Assembly: GCF_003073045.1 (NCBI RefSeq)
Contig: NC_037590.1
Span: 44,060,296-44,124,295 of the forward strand
Direction of reading: 5' to 3'
Length of the DNA: 64,000 bases
From: Pomacea canaliculata
Lineage: Eukaryota; Mollusca; Gastropoda; Architaenioglossa; Ampullariidae
A program made the translations under genes and the position numbers. Positions 53,694-64,000 of the stretch are shown piece after piece. Each line of letters begins with the position of its first letter. Positions within the stretch are counted from its first letter, which is position 1. The notes beneath the pieces were generated by a model. The model was given only the letters and a program-made list of their open reading frames with translations. It ran no database searches and was not told the DNA's origin.

Positions 53694-55997
53694 GAAGTAG
53701 CAAACTGGTTAAAATACAAGGGCTTTAGATTAGCTTTTCCCAAAACCCAGGCAATAATATTTAAAAAACTTAATCAGAAAACAGACTATCCCAAACTAAC
53801 ACTTAACCAAACAACCATTGACTATAGCTTCCAGGTACAATTCTTAGGAGTAATTTTCTCGGATAAAACCAACTGATCCCCATTCGTGGACAAAATAACG
53901 AAATCTGCCAAAAAAGGAATAAACCTAATAAGAGTAGTAAGCGGTAATACCTGGGGCGCCCACCCAAAATCGTTACTTAACTTATATCAAGCCCATGTAA
54001 TGTCAAAACTGCTCTATGCAGCCCCACTCTTAGTACACTTGAGGTCTAACCAAATAGTCAAACTCCAATCCGTTCAGGCCAGGGCACTAAAAGTAGTGTT
54101 GGGTGTACCTTTGTACACACCAAACCTGTCAGTACTGGCAGAGACAGGACAAAAACAAATAATGGAGCTGATTATCAAATTATCAAGAAGAGAACAGTCA
54201 ACTTCTACTACAAGACGCAGTGTCTCCCTCCAGACCATCCAGTCCGACAGATCCACTCAACCCCACAGACACATGACAGTAAGCCGCACCCCACAACCCA
54301 CTATACAGCATCACATCCAACAGTTAGAAAACACAAAAGGAGCAGAAACAAACATTACAGCGCCCTACCCACACAGCGACATGTAAACTTCACCTTGGAC
54401 ACTTCCACAACCGTAAATAGACACTGATCTCATCAATATGGCAAAGAGGACCATCAACACCTAATCACCTCAGAGATCAAACTCAAACTGGGCGCCACCT
54501 ACCAGCAGAAACAAACATTACAGCGCCCTACCCACACAGCGACATGCAAACTCCACCTTGGACACTTCCACAACCACAAATAGACACTGATCTCACCCAA
54601 TATAACAACAAAGAGGACCATCAACACCTAATCACCTCAGAGATCAAACTCAAACTGGGCACCACCTACCAGGGCTATACGCAGATATACACAGATGGCT
54701 CCCACAGCACAGAAACGCAATAACTGGGCTAGGAGTTTATTGTCCTGACAACATAAACCTTTCCATCAAACTCCCGACCCACACCTCCATTTTCACAGCC
54801 GAGATGACTGCTATACAGACAGCCATTGAGAATATACACCTCCAACTGAGGGACACCACAAGCCGACATTTCCACATACTATCGGACTCCCTGTCAGCAA
54901 TCCAGTCTCTTCAAAACAAATCATCGAACAGAGTAGACATTGTTTATGAAATATTGTCCCTCATAAACAAGATTAACAAAGACAATAGAGACGTCAGGTT
55001 CCTTTGGGTTCCCTCCCATATTGGGTTAGAAGGAAACGAGGGAGCTGATAAATTAGCCAAACTGGCAGTAAAACGAACTAGCAATCCTAAAGTCACCACC
55101 CTAAACATCTCTATTTCACCAGCAGAGAGAAGAATAGCAATAAAACCAGCGATAAAATTAAGGTGGAATGAGAAGTGAAGGTAAAGGAACTAGGAGACTG
55201 ATAGATGAACAACCAAGTACTACTCTGCTTTTCTTTGGCTCAAATAGGCCCCTCCAATCCAAGATAGCCAGAATGAGGCTTAGCGGAGAATATCTAACTA
55301 AATATAAAAGAGACTCTCTTTCCTGCACATGTGGAGACAGGATTAGCACCTCACATGTGCTTTTGGAGTGTCATGAAAACAAAGATGAAAGAGATGTCTT
55401 AAGTCAGGTCTTAAATAAACACAGGCTAGCCTTAAACATTATCAACTGTCTTAACCCACCAAAAGATATATGGGACACCATACTGTCATTGGTAGTGACA
55501 ATGGTGGCACGCCACCCGCATGCTAAGCTCATATAAACAGGTTGAAGGTAACCCTGAGTAAGTCCTTCAAAATATATCTTTATAGGGAAAAACTGCATGA
55601 CGGGTGCTTGACCATCGGCACTAGCACCAAACTAAAAAAAATTAAAATTAAAAAAATTTAAAAGCAGCATAAGCATATTACCCTAATTTAAATAAAAGCC
55701 TAGGACATAGATATATGGCAACAAAGAGGATCTGGTAACCTGGACAATACACCACCACTGCGGACTTGGCAGGCGTCCAGGATATCATAAGCGCAGCACC
55801 TAAAATGGTAAAGGGCACCAGTAGACAACACCATGAACGGCAACCCTTCTCCCTTCCCTTCCCTTCCCATCTTCCCACCGGTTCCCCCCCCCCTTTCCAA
55901 ACTCTTCCCCTCTCCTAAACTCCCTTGCCCCTCCCCCACAGTGCGAAATCGCCTCGCGGTGGAAGCACTTTCCCTTTTCAAATACAACAACAACAAA
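53694..55997 (+). mobile_element. 5'-truncated LINE with RNase H domain (I/Nimb-like)
   Basis: Flanked by TCTAACAATGGC (53682-53693 and 55998-56009); the duplication extends to 17 bases with one mismatch. The matching site of copy B (29076-29096) is empty. It starts within the reverse transcriptase (KGFRLAFPKTQAIIFKK, FQVQFLGVIFSDKT), continues through the thumb (SKLLYAAPLLVHLRS), then RNase H motifs (IYTDGSHS near 54685, LSDSLSAIQSL near 54885, WVPSHIGLEGNEGADKLAKL near 55005) and a CCHC-like tail (CTCGDRISTSHVLLECH). The 3' end is an ACAACAACAA tail. Several stops and frame changes make it inactive. RNase H after RT points to the I superfamily. Confidence 0.85.
54341..54672 (+). repeat. Internal tandem duplication in the LINE (about 165 bp x 2)
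   Basis: Unit 1 is 54341-54503 and unit 2 is 54504-54672, both starting 'agcagaaacaaacattacag' and ending 'ccacctaccag'. They differ at a few bases. The unit lies between thumb and RNase H domains. Confidence 0.9.
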
Positions 55998-56219
55998 TCT
56001 AACAATGGCCAAGTGAGCAGGAAAAATCAACGGTCTTGTCCGCCATCTTCTTTGTGACTCTCTCAGTGACCTTCCTCAGAATTTGTGCCTCTTCGATTCT
56101 ATTCACCTCCAAATCTCTTCATCCTCATCGTCATCTGAGTGGCTCGTCGAGCGTTGTGTGTGTGTGAAATGCGTAGTGCGTATTCAAGGTAAGTGTACCT
56201 TCGTCATGCGACACAAAAA

Positions 56220-56607
56220 ATACTCAAATGATCGCATGCTGATAATCATACTAGTTTTTTATTCGCCACAAGCAACGTCCGATCTTCATTCTGATAATAG
56301 TGTTTAGCATTTCTACACCTGGGTTATTGTTTTGTTGGTTTTGTTTTTTATTTGCTTTTATTTTGTTTTTTGTTGCTGTTGTTGTTGTTTTTTGCCCAAT
56401 TCCTGCGAGATATGAGAGTAAAGACTAATACTGCTACAAGTCAGATTTTCGGATTGCGGCTGTATCTAGCAAGGTAAACGAATCATACTTTGTGATCAGA
56501 AACACACGATCATTAGAAAAACAACTCCGTTATTAGTTCTCACAACTGACAGCATCCTTCGCCTCGTGTCTTGTGTCACACATCACGTGACACCTTTGAC
56601 TATAAAA
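56220..56607 (+). promoter_or_regulatory. Promoter of array copy C
   Basis: CACGTG at 56584-56589 and TATAAAA at 56601-56607, embedded in sequence nearly identical to B. The LINE at 53694-55997 ends about 600 bases upstream of the TATA box. Confidence 0.78.
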
Positions 56608-56631
56608 GGCCGCCACTTCTTTGCTCCAGAC

Positions 56632-58880
56632 AAACAGGTTCCAGCCATCGACAGCTTCCACCACAACTTCCACTTTCATCACTCGTCAAAGGTAAGCAGT
56701 CTACTAAGGGAGGGATCCTAGACTTTTGTTGGCCTCCGTACATGGAGGTGTATTTAGACTTCAACGCTTAGAGTGTTGAACTGGGTTTTTTTCTTGGTGT
56801 TTCTGTTCTTTCTTGTTTTTTCAGATTTGTAGTTTTTCGCGAATTTGAATCTTTCAATAGATGTCGCTGTTCTTGGATGTCTTAAGCACACACTATCAGA
56901 AAAGGAAATGGCCATAAGTAAATTATCCCAATCTAACGGTATACACTGGGATGAAAGGTCAGGGGAGACAATTGCTTATGGCTCTATGCAGGCAATGACT
57001 TTACAAACCTGATCTCACACACACTCTCACACACACACACACACCAATGCACTCATCCGCAAGCACACCATCGTCTGTCTCGCATAGTCACTCCATACTC
57101 ATTCAGACATGCAACTTTGTACTTGTTAAACTTACCTTCCACACTACGTTTTCCTTCTGTTATATTTACTTTTATATTTCTACAAGTTTATTCACAATAG
57201 TTCGGGTTTTCCTTTTGTTATAAAATTCGCATAACAAATGTATTTGAATTTGAAGTTATAACAGTGTCGACAGTTAAATGTGATTCTGTGACAATGAAAT
57301 GACTGTACATGACAAGAAGTTTACTGATGAGAAAACACTAATGCTGTCACAAGAAATGTGGTTACAGTTACAGCACAATGTGACTTGTGTGACAACAGTG
57401 AGTGATGTGATTTCAGATCCTCACAGCCATGAAGTCGCTGGTGCTGATTCTGGTGTTGGCCGCAGCAAGCATGGCGGCTCATGTTCCAGAAGAACGGGAC
57501 TTGCTTCCGATGGCCGATCCCGAGTTGCCGTTGATTACCTCACTACTGACAAACCTCCTGTCTGTCCTCGGCCCCATTGCTAGTGCTCTCCTGAATGTTG
57601 TCACGCCCTTAATAGACAGTCTGCTGGGTGCCTCTATTTCTGCCGTCCTGGGCCTTCTGGCTCCTGTTCTTGACATCGTGTCCATACTGGTCAACTGTGT
57701 GACACCCGCCAGCAACATACCCGTCGGCAACATTGAGCAATTCGTCCTGGGTACAGTCGAAAGCGCTGTCTCCTCCATAAAATCAAATCTCACAGGTACC
57801 TACTGCACCATGACTGCAAAGCCAGCTTCTCTTACAAATAAAGCAGTGTCGCTGTGTGTCTGTGTGTGTCTGTGTGAATGTGTGTGTGCTGGCGCGCGCC
57901 TGCATGTATATAAATAATTATATTAATGGATGGCCCTTACCGTCATATGTAATTATATTTTAACGCATTCTTTACAAATCCATCTTACTATTTCTATCCC
58001 TCTCTCTTCACGTCCATCAATGTGTCTAGAAGACTCCTTTACTTACAAATTAAGAAGAGAGCAAAGACAGTTAACAAACTTAAAACTGAAAGCGAAGAGA
58101 AGGAAGACAGGGGCAAAAGAGAGTTTTACTGACTTGCTTCTCAGTCCTCGCCATTTGGCTGTGATGCTAAACTTTGCCAACCTCGTTAATAATCGCTGAT
58201 GTCGATGTGTGTGCAGAGGCCTGCCTTTAGTAACTACGATGGACAACTCTCCTTTGTTGTGGTAAGTGACTTCTGTATTTTTATTTCTTTGACTACTTGT
58301 TTGGGGTGTTTCTTATTTATTAATCATTTGCTGTGTGCTTGTGTCCTTTGTTTCTTGTGTGGTCTGTGGTTAGATGGATTCAAATACATGTATCAGCAAA
58401 CGGAACCAAACGTTTTTACTACCTCACGACACAAAAAAAGTAAAAAGACAAACATACCATCGCTAATAATGATTTCAAACATATTTATAGAAAATAAGTC
58501 CACACAGCACAGGAACAGGATTCCATCAAGCACAACCTCGAAGACACTATACCTGGGTGTCATGTACCGGGGTTACATATAATGAAGTTTACACCTCGAT
58601 GGTAGTTGTACGAATGATGACAAGATAAGTACACATAAGTACTTAATTTATGACTGGTTTGTATGATTGTTCATTCCGTAGCTTTCCCACGGCAAACAGA
58701 AAGAATAGTGAATTCTTGAGTAGATAATCTGTGCGATGCATGTTATCTGTATCCTCTCTTTATTACAGTCCAGTTCCTGACTCGATTTGAAGACAGAAAC
58801 TTTGAGGCATCCCATGAGGCATTCCAACTACTCCATCAGCTACATGGAGGGGATTGTGTCAGAGAATAATAAACACGGCT
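56632..58880 (+). CDS. Array copy C: secreted hydrophobic two-cysteine protein, 126 aa
   Basis: The non-coding exon ends at 56691; the coding exon is 57417-57795 (ATG 57429), the small coding exon starts at 58217 (Glu-Ala-Cys-Leu, TAG 58228-58230), and the 3'UTR exon starts at 58769 with AATAAA at 58868-58873. The signal peptide MKSLVLILVLAAASMAA and HVPEERDLL match B. The mature part differs strongly (for example LGASISAVLGLLAPVLDIV against LGTALAVVHGLLTIVINIV in B), yet the internal Cys, the NIPVGNI motif, the SNLT sequon and the C-terminal ACL are kept. It is six residues shorter than B, with the gap after ERDLL. Unknown family; secretion is the only firm functional inference. Confidence 0.8.
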
Positions 58881-59389
58881 ACAACTAGTTACACTGTGTT
58901 GTACTAGACTCTCTAAAGGTGTCTTTGTGTGTATTTTCTCGTCGTAAAGGGACCTGGATTTTCATGTTTTTGTTTTTAAAAAACCCAGCTGTTGCTAGGT
59001 AACTTAAAAAATTTAAAAAAACACTGTGTTGAAATGTCAGGAGTAAGCGTTTGTCGTCGGTATAAATGAACTCTCAATATTAAAGAACAAGTTTTTACAC
59101 CAGAATAAATCAAAATTATAAAACCTGTAATTTCTCTAAAGCATATTAATACTCAAAGTATACACATTCAAAGATTAGAATGTTTAAGAATGTATTTTGA
59201 AAACCTGAACGGGCCTTGTCCGTCATCTTGAAGAAAGACGAGAGAAGACTTTAGTCCAGTGTTCGAACTACAATATAAATCACACACACGCATACATAAC
59301 ACATGAGTGTCACAGACAGTGAATACAAAATGTCTCACACAGTTCCATAGACAGGCATGACAAATGTCACCCATAAGATGAAAAGTTGG

Positions 59390-59695
59390 TCAGTAGTCGT
59401 TGGCTTGTGGGTGGATGCAGGCTGCAAAGAACTCGATGACAATAAAAACTCTCGGAGTGAATTTAAAGACATGCCGTTGATAGTCAACTGGCGAAGCATC
59501 CTCCATGACGATGGTCAGAACACAGTGGTGTCAACACAACTACCTGTTAGTCCCCAGAAAGCACCGGCCTCATTGTTTCTCGAGGTGGACTGCATCTGGG
59601 CTCCAGAGGACGGGAGGACAACAGTAGAAGAGGCCTTGTCATCTATTCACGCACGTTTTGATAAAATCACAGCCCCACAGAAGGCAGCCCTGTAA
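59390..59695 (+). pseudogene. Second copy of the protein-like segment after the array gene
   Basis: It matches 32285-32570. The frame stays open for about 100 codons (WVDAGCKELDDNKNSR, SILHDDGQNTVVSTQLPV, TVEEALSSIHARFDKIT). No splice or start signals conserved with B. Unrecognised family; possible exon relic. Confidence 0.3.
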
Positions 59696-59795
59696 ACAGA
59701 TGCCACGTGCAGAGAAAGAACAGCATGCCCGAGAAGAGAAATGAACTCTGGGCAGACAGCGCTAACCGTTGCGCCACCGGGCCGCTATTCCAGCA
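59695..59795 (-). repeat. tRNA-derived SINE fragment
   Basis: The minus strand begins gcggcccggtggcgcaacgg, continues with ttagcgctgtctgcccagag, and contains a clear RNA polymerase III A-box (tggcgcaacggttagcgc). Sequence after copy B at this point differs, so it is an insertion or replacement specific to C. Confidence 0.65.
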
Positions 59796-60708
59796 GGTGA
59801 GGCAACTCATTCATCTTCATGCTGAGTGAGTGAACAGGGGACAGCAAGAGGCCATCTTGCACCGTTACGCTCGCTCACAACAAAGTTGCTAAGATAAAGC
59901 AAAGAGTGGGCTGCCAGTCACACCTGGATGTTGCTTAATGTAAACAAAGTCTTGTATGTATATAGACATGCACACAGGCCGTACGACAAATGAGACACAC
60001 AACTGCTCGTCGTAATAGTATGTGACCTATGACCCCTATTTTACTATTTTCGTGGCAGATATTAAAAGAAACTGAGCTTTGCCACTACTTTGTGTGCTTT
60101 TTACTGACGGTCCTCAACACTGGTGTCAAAGATGGATAGAACTTATCACAACCATTTTGTCAATTATGAGTGATGTCCCTTCGACTAATTGACTTCAGGT
60201 TGACTGCTCTCTGTCTTTTTTCTTGTCTTTCTCCTTTCCATCGTTGCCCGTAAACTTTCGCTGATTTTGATGTCCACTGTTCAGCTGTATTTTTGTTTCA
60301 GCGCCTTTTTAAAATAAAGTTTGTTTTTGAACCGGGGCCAGCTTGTGTTTATCTACGTGACGGTCTCTACAGTCAGGCATCTGCCATCTTCTCCACTTGA
60401 AAGCAGTTTCTACGCTTATTTGGCTTTTCTACCATTTTTGGTACAGGTATTAGATTTCCGTGTGTCAGCTGCGTAAGCTGGTGGCCTTTTATCTCTTTTG
60501 TTCAGATGAAGACATCTATGCCGGTAGAACGAGGTCAAAGCACTAATTCGCTTCCGGTTTAACTATCAACATCAACGATCTCTCGTGTTGACAGAAGTAC
60601 GAAAACTGTATTTAATGTAGGGAGGGAATTCCTGAAGGACAAGTGACCTTGTGGCTAAATGGAAAAAAGAATTTTCTTGCTTATTTTACTTCTCGTTAAT
60701 AAGGAATT

Positions 60709-60783
60709 GTCATTGCCATTGTCATTGTCATTGTCATTGTCATTGTCATTGTCATTGTCATTGTCATTGTCATTGTCATTGTC
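60709..60783. repeat. (ATTGTC)n microsatellite
   Basis: About twelve hexamer units follow 'gttaataaggaattgtcatt', the same word that ends the SINE copies at 33912 and 63571. Confidence 0.95.
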
Positions 60784-63040
60784 CTGAAGGACGGTTATAG
60801 ACAGGGTGTTATGTGGGGCGACATGGCCAAACCAAACAGCTTGCGTCACGTGAGCACGCTAGCTACGTAGTCGAGTGTGTGATAAACGTGCGCGCGTGTG
60901 AACGGAGGGGAAATCGACTTTTTTAACAACCTTTTATGTTATAATGAGCCGTCTATTTGTGTCTGTTCGCATGATCACTGTACACTCCGACTCACTGTTA
61001 AAGCCCTTGCTCAGCGTAACAATGACTGGAGCTCTTTTTTACACTCCACATTATACACTAGACCTTAGAATTCTCACACACACACACACCTGACGCCCTT
61101 CCAGCCAGGCTTTCTTTTCTTTTTTTATTTATTTATTATTTGTGTGTGTGTGTGTGACTAACCTACCCATTTATCTGCCCTTGTCGGTCGCTTCACGCGA
61201 AAGAAAGCGGCCTGACGCCATCAATAACCATCACTCTGTCGGCATGAATAGCCTCCTCTGTAACTCAGTAAAAGAACCGATGACCCCAAGCTAAAAAAAA
61301 AGTCACTGTCTGGCTTGAGTGCAGACAATACAACCATATGCACGAAATAAAAGAATTAGCTACCTTGCATGGTCAGATAACTCTGGTAGGCACACTGTCC
61401 TTAAACACCACACCACCACAATAATACTCCCCACCCCACCTTCAACACTGGTTTGGTGAGTTAGTGGGGTGGGGGCCATCAAAACCTGGGGTGGACGCAC
61501 TTTACATATAATCGAAGTCGTTGTGAGCTGTAAAGGTTGTTACAAGACAAAGTATTTGTAAACTGATCGGTTTAATGTCTGCATGGGATTTGAACTCATC
61601 ATGGTAAAGCTACCTACGACAGGTAAGAAAAGGGTTAGGGTGTGATTGTGTAGAGGGTAAAAGTTTCTGCGATTATAATCTCTGTGACTTTGTGACTTTG
61701 CCAAAACGTGCAGCGCTGCCTGTTAATAACATGCAAGAGAAATAAAAATCCTAACAGATAACATCAACATGTAGCGACAGCGGTCACCTGAACTTTTAGT
61801 GCCTTACATGCAGACTTCATTAGACGACAAACGAGAAATTTGTGACAATAATTCCTACTCTAAAAGTCATTAATAAATGTCAATACACTTACAAAGTCGG
61901 TCACAGAGACTGTGACAAGACAGACGTTGCTGAAAACAAAAGCCTCATTCTCAACTTCAAGGACTGAAAGACAGACTAAACAAATGAAAACGCCTCAGCG
62001 GCCGTGTTCTTTGCGATCAGCCAGGTGTGACAACGGCCTTTCACGCTCCACTGATGGCAACTCAGATCACTCGCCCCCAACGGCGCTGAAAGACTTTGGC
62101 TCCAGGGCACAAACTCACGCTGACGATAGAAAACCTACCCCGACCCCACCCGACCCCACTACCCACCAAACAGATCGACCGAGTGATTGTAAAGCCACCA
62201 ACAGACAGACTAACCTTGTCAGACCTTGGCTCAGACACGAGAGTGGTGCACGGTGTCAGCAGTGGAGAGCTGTGAAGGTAATATCGATAATAATTGTCGA
62301 TAATATCGGTCTTACGTGAGAGGACTGTGCACAGTCCCACCCCACCCCAGCCACCCCTGTGCACGGCCCGTGCACCCTTCAGGCCGTGTGCATGACTACA
62401 CGCTTACCCGGGTATTCGCCTTACGTCCACACCAAACATCGTCTGACAACCAGCCTGTTGCTTAGCACCTCCACCTGTCGTGTATTCAGGTAAGCAAATT
62501 TATGCAGAATATTCTGCAACTAGCTCACTTTCTACTATACTATACCCGTATATTGCCTGACTTGCACTCTTTTTCATCTTTTGCCTTGCTTTCACGTTTT
62601 GCTTTCATATTATTCCTTTTTTTTCTTCTTTATTTGCTTCTTTTCTTCCTCTCTCCGTGCTTTATTCTTTCGCTTCCACTGTAATGAGTTCCACACACAC
62701 TGGATCTGACGGATTTTTGAACAGGATGCCGTAAGTCAGGACAGTGATGATAAAATTATAATCCAAACCAACCGTCTCTTTACTTTACACAAAAGGATTT
62801 CTAAAGAAAGTGGTTTTTTATTTGGTGTTTTTGTTTTGTTTTGTTTTGTTTTTTGTTGTTTTTTTTTAAAAAACAATAAAGACAGCAGTGAGACTAGGCA
62901 AATAATTCTGCTTGCTTCTTTTTTACCTATATTATGAAGTTAGAGAATGAAAAGCTGAGTCTACAATATTACCATACAGCTTTTATCAACAGATCTCTCG
63001 ATGTCACCGCCAAATAAAACATTGTACAGCATTATCAGGT
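60784..63040. other. Insertion relative to unit B; no gene recognised
   Basis: Together with flanking bases, about 60560-63555 is absent from the matching place in unit B (33865-33905). It contains T-rich and CA-rich low-complexity runs (61075-61155, 62590-62680, 62820-62870). The open frame at 61912-62319 is Thr/Pro-rich without splice support. Confidence 0.55.
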
Positions 63041-63063
63041 AGACTTTGCCGACAGGTACTACG

Positions 63064-63861
63064 ATGGCCAGTCGTCCCGTGAGCTCCGGTCCTGGCTCTT
63101 CCAATGCCAGCTCGGTGGACCTCCCTCCCCTGACAGGAATCAACAGACACGGAGCACTTCCCGAAGAATGGACGCTTCCTCACGAGTGGAAAATGGAAAG
63201 CGAGAACCGTTTGAGGCAAGTGCCATCGGCAAGGGAGGACAGTACGAGGACCTGGGGGAACTAAAGGATTTTACTTTTAAGTTTCTGATGCCTAAGCCTA
63301 ATAGTGTGCTCATTTTAATTATATATCAATGAAAGAGGAAGCGGGTAGCTGGGTGGTTAAAGCTTTGTTTAATACTGGTTTGGCACAGAAAACTACCTTC
63401 GGCGAATGAGAGGCAGCGATAAGAAAACAAACAGCGTCCTCACAGAAATGTTGGTGAACAGATAAGTGTGGTCGCTAACACCTCCTTCCCTAAAGACCTT
63501 TCCTTCTTAGAACAGTAAAGGTCCCGTACCCTAGTGATGGCCTGTAAACTGTTTAGGTGGTTTGCCTAGGGCACGGCATCTGCACGGGGGAGTTCACTTC
63601 TCATTATGCCGCCATTTACTTTCCCTGATAAATCGGAATCATTCCGTTTGGTTGCCATAGGGAGCCATCCAGTTATCGGGCCAACCGAGCCTCGAACACG
63701 TGACCGTTTGTTTCGAGATCGAGCGATTTAACCACAGGGCTACAAGTCTCTCTGGATTATGTATCATCATCCACATAAATTTATTGCGAAAGCGTCCACG
63801 TAGCTGGCTGTTTAAAATGTCTTGCTTACTCCAACACCCTCGTTAATAAAGAATTGTAATT

Positions 63862-63892
<31 letters not shown>

Positions 63893-63983
63893 CTTAAGAA
63901 GGTGTATAAATTAATTTTTCTCCCTGTTTCAGAACTGGAAAATGGATGTTCAGAATCAAATAGCACATATCGCGCAGACACTG
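63064..63983 (+). CDS. Gene X, first two coding exons (runs off the window)
   Basis: Exon 1 is 63064-63219 (ATG at 63064, 52 codons: MASRPVSSGPGSSNASS, VDLPPLTGINRHGALPEEW, TLPHEWKMESENRLRQ), ending at a CAA-GTGCCA donor. Exon 2 is 63933-63983 (NWKMDVQNQIAHIAQTL) with good acceptor (ctgtttcag) and GTCAGT donor. All junctions are phase 0, as is the third exon known only from its copy at 34810. The implied protein has a Ser-rich start and a charged helical body. I do not recognise the family. Linking exon 1 to exon 2 is inference from phase, order and spacing. Confidence 0.45.
63571..63875 (-). repeat. tRNA-derived SINE, copy 2
   Basis: Nearly identical to 33912-34215, with the same B-box (63693-63710 region) and the same 'gttaataaagaattg' end. 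It is in the intron between the two visible exons of gene X and next to a TG/CG microsatellite. Confidence 0.6.
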
Positions 63984-64000
63984 GTCAGTATTTCTTCTTT

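Noticed and set aside
61912-62319. 135-residue Thr/Pro-rich frame
   Set aside because: Low complexity, no splice signals and no counterpart in unit B.

Overview
The window looks like nuclear DNA of an invertebrate animal, most likely a gastropod or other mollusc. The genes have several introns with GT-AG borders and TATA/AATAAA signals. There are tRNA-derived SINEs, LINEs and hAT and pogo-type elements, and much microsatellite sequence. The taxon is inferred from style and gene content, not proven. Two 100-base N runs (671-770, 43300-43399) are assembly gaps.

Left part (1-24 kb): four host loci. Positions 1-655 match the 3' flank of the gene at 15.7-19.8 kb, so a tandem paralog must end just left of the window. 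A chitinase-like gene (GH18 family, minus strand, 3.6-8.7 kb) can be rebuilt as seven exons; its catalytic glutamate is an arginine, so it is probably a chitin-binding pseudoenzyme or a decaying gene. At 15.7-19.8 kb (plus) lies a large gene with a basic N-terminus, a NERD-like nuclease fold and a superfamily-1-like ATPase/helicase core. At 21.3-24.2 kb (minus) lies a five-exon type II membrane beta-1,3-galactosyltransferase-like gene.

Right part (24.8-64 kb): an accessory, repeat-rich tandem array. Three copies (A 25.3-27.2, B 29.7-31.7, C 56.6-58.9 kb) of a small gene each have a strong TATA promoter, a non-coding first exon, one main coding exon, a tiny coding exon ending in Ala-Cys-Leu, and a 3'UTR exon. 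They encode an unrecognised secreted, very hydrophobic protein (132 aa in B, 126 aa in C; A is disrupted). Two more 3' ends (39.2-39.7, 48.4-49.0 kb) are remnants. Signal peptide, UTRs and introns are nearly constant between copies, while the mature protein differs almost only by amino-acid-changing substitutions. This is the strongest candidate for an undescribed system.

Between B and C, about 8.5 kb occurs twice (about 34.4-43.3 and 43.4-51.9 kb), with the gap at the join. Each copy carries a pseudogene fragment of a short charged-protein gene (its first exons are at 63.06-63.98 kb) and the 5' part of a LINE. The copies differ by a hAT-like insertion, a pogo-like element and a third insertion, each with a readable empty site. 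A 5'-truncated LINE with RNase H (53.7-56.0 kb) sits about 600 bp upstream of promoter C and is absent from the matching site of B.
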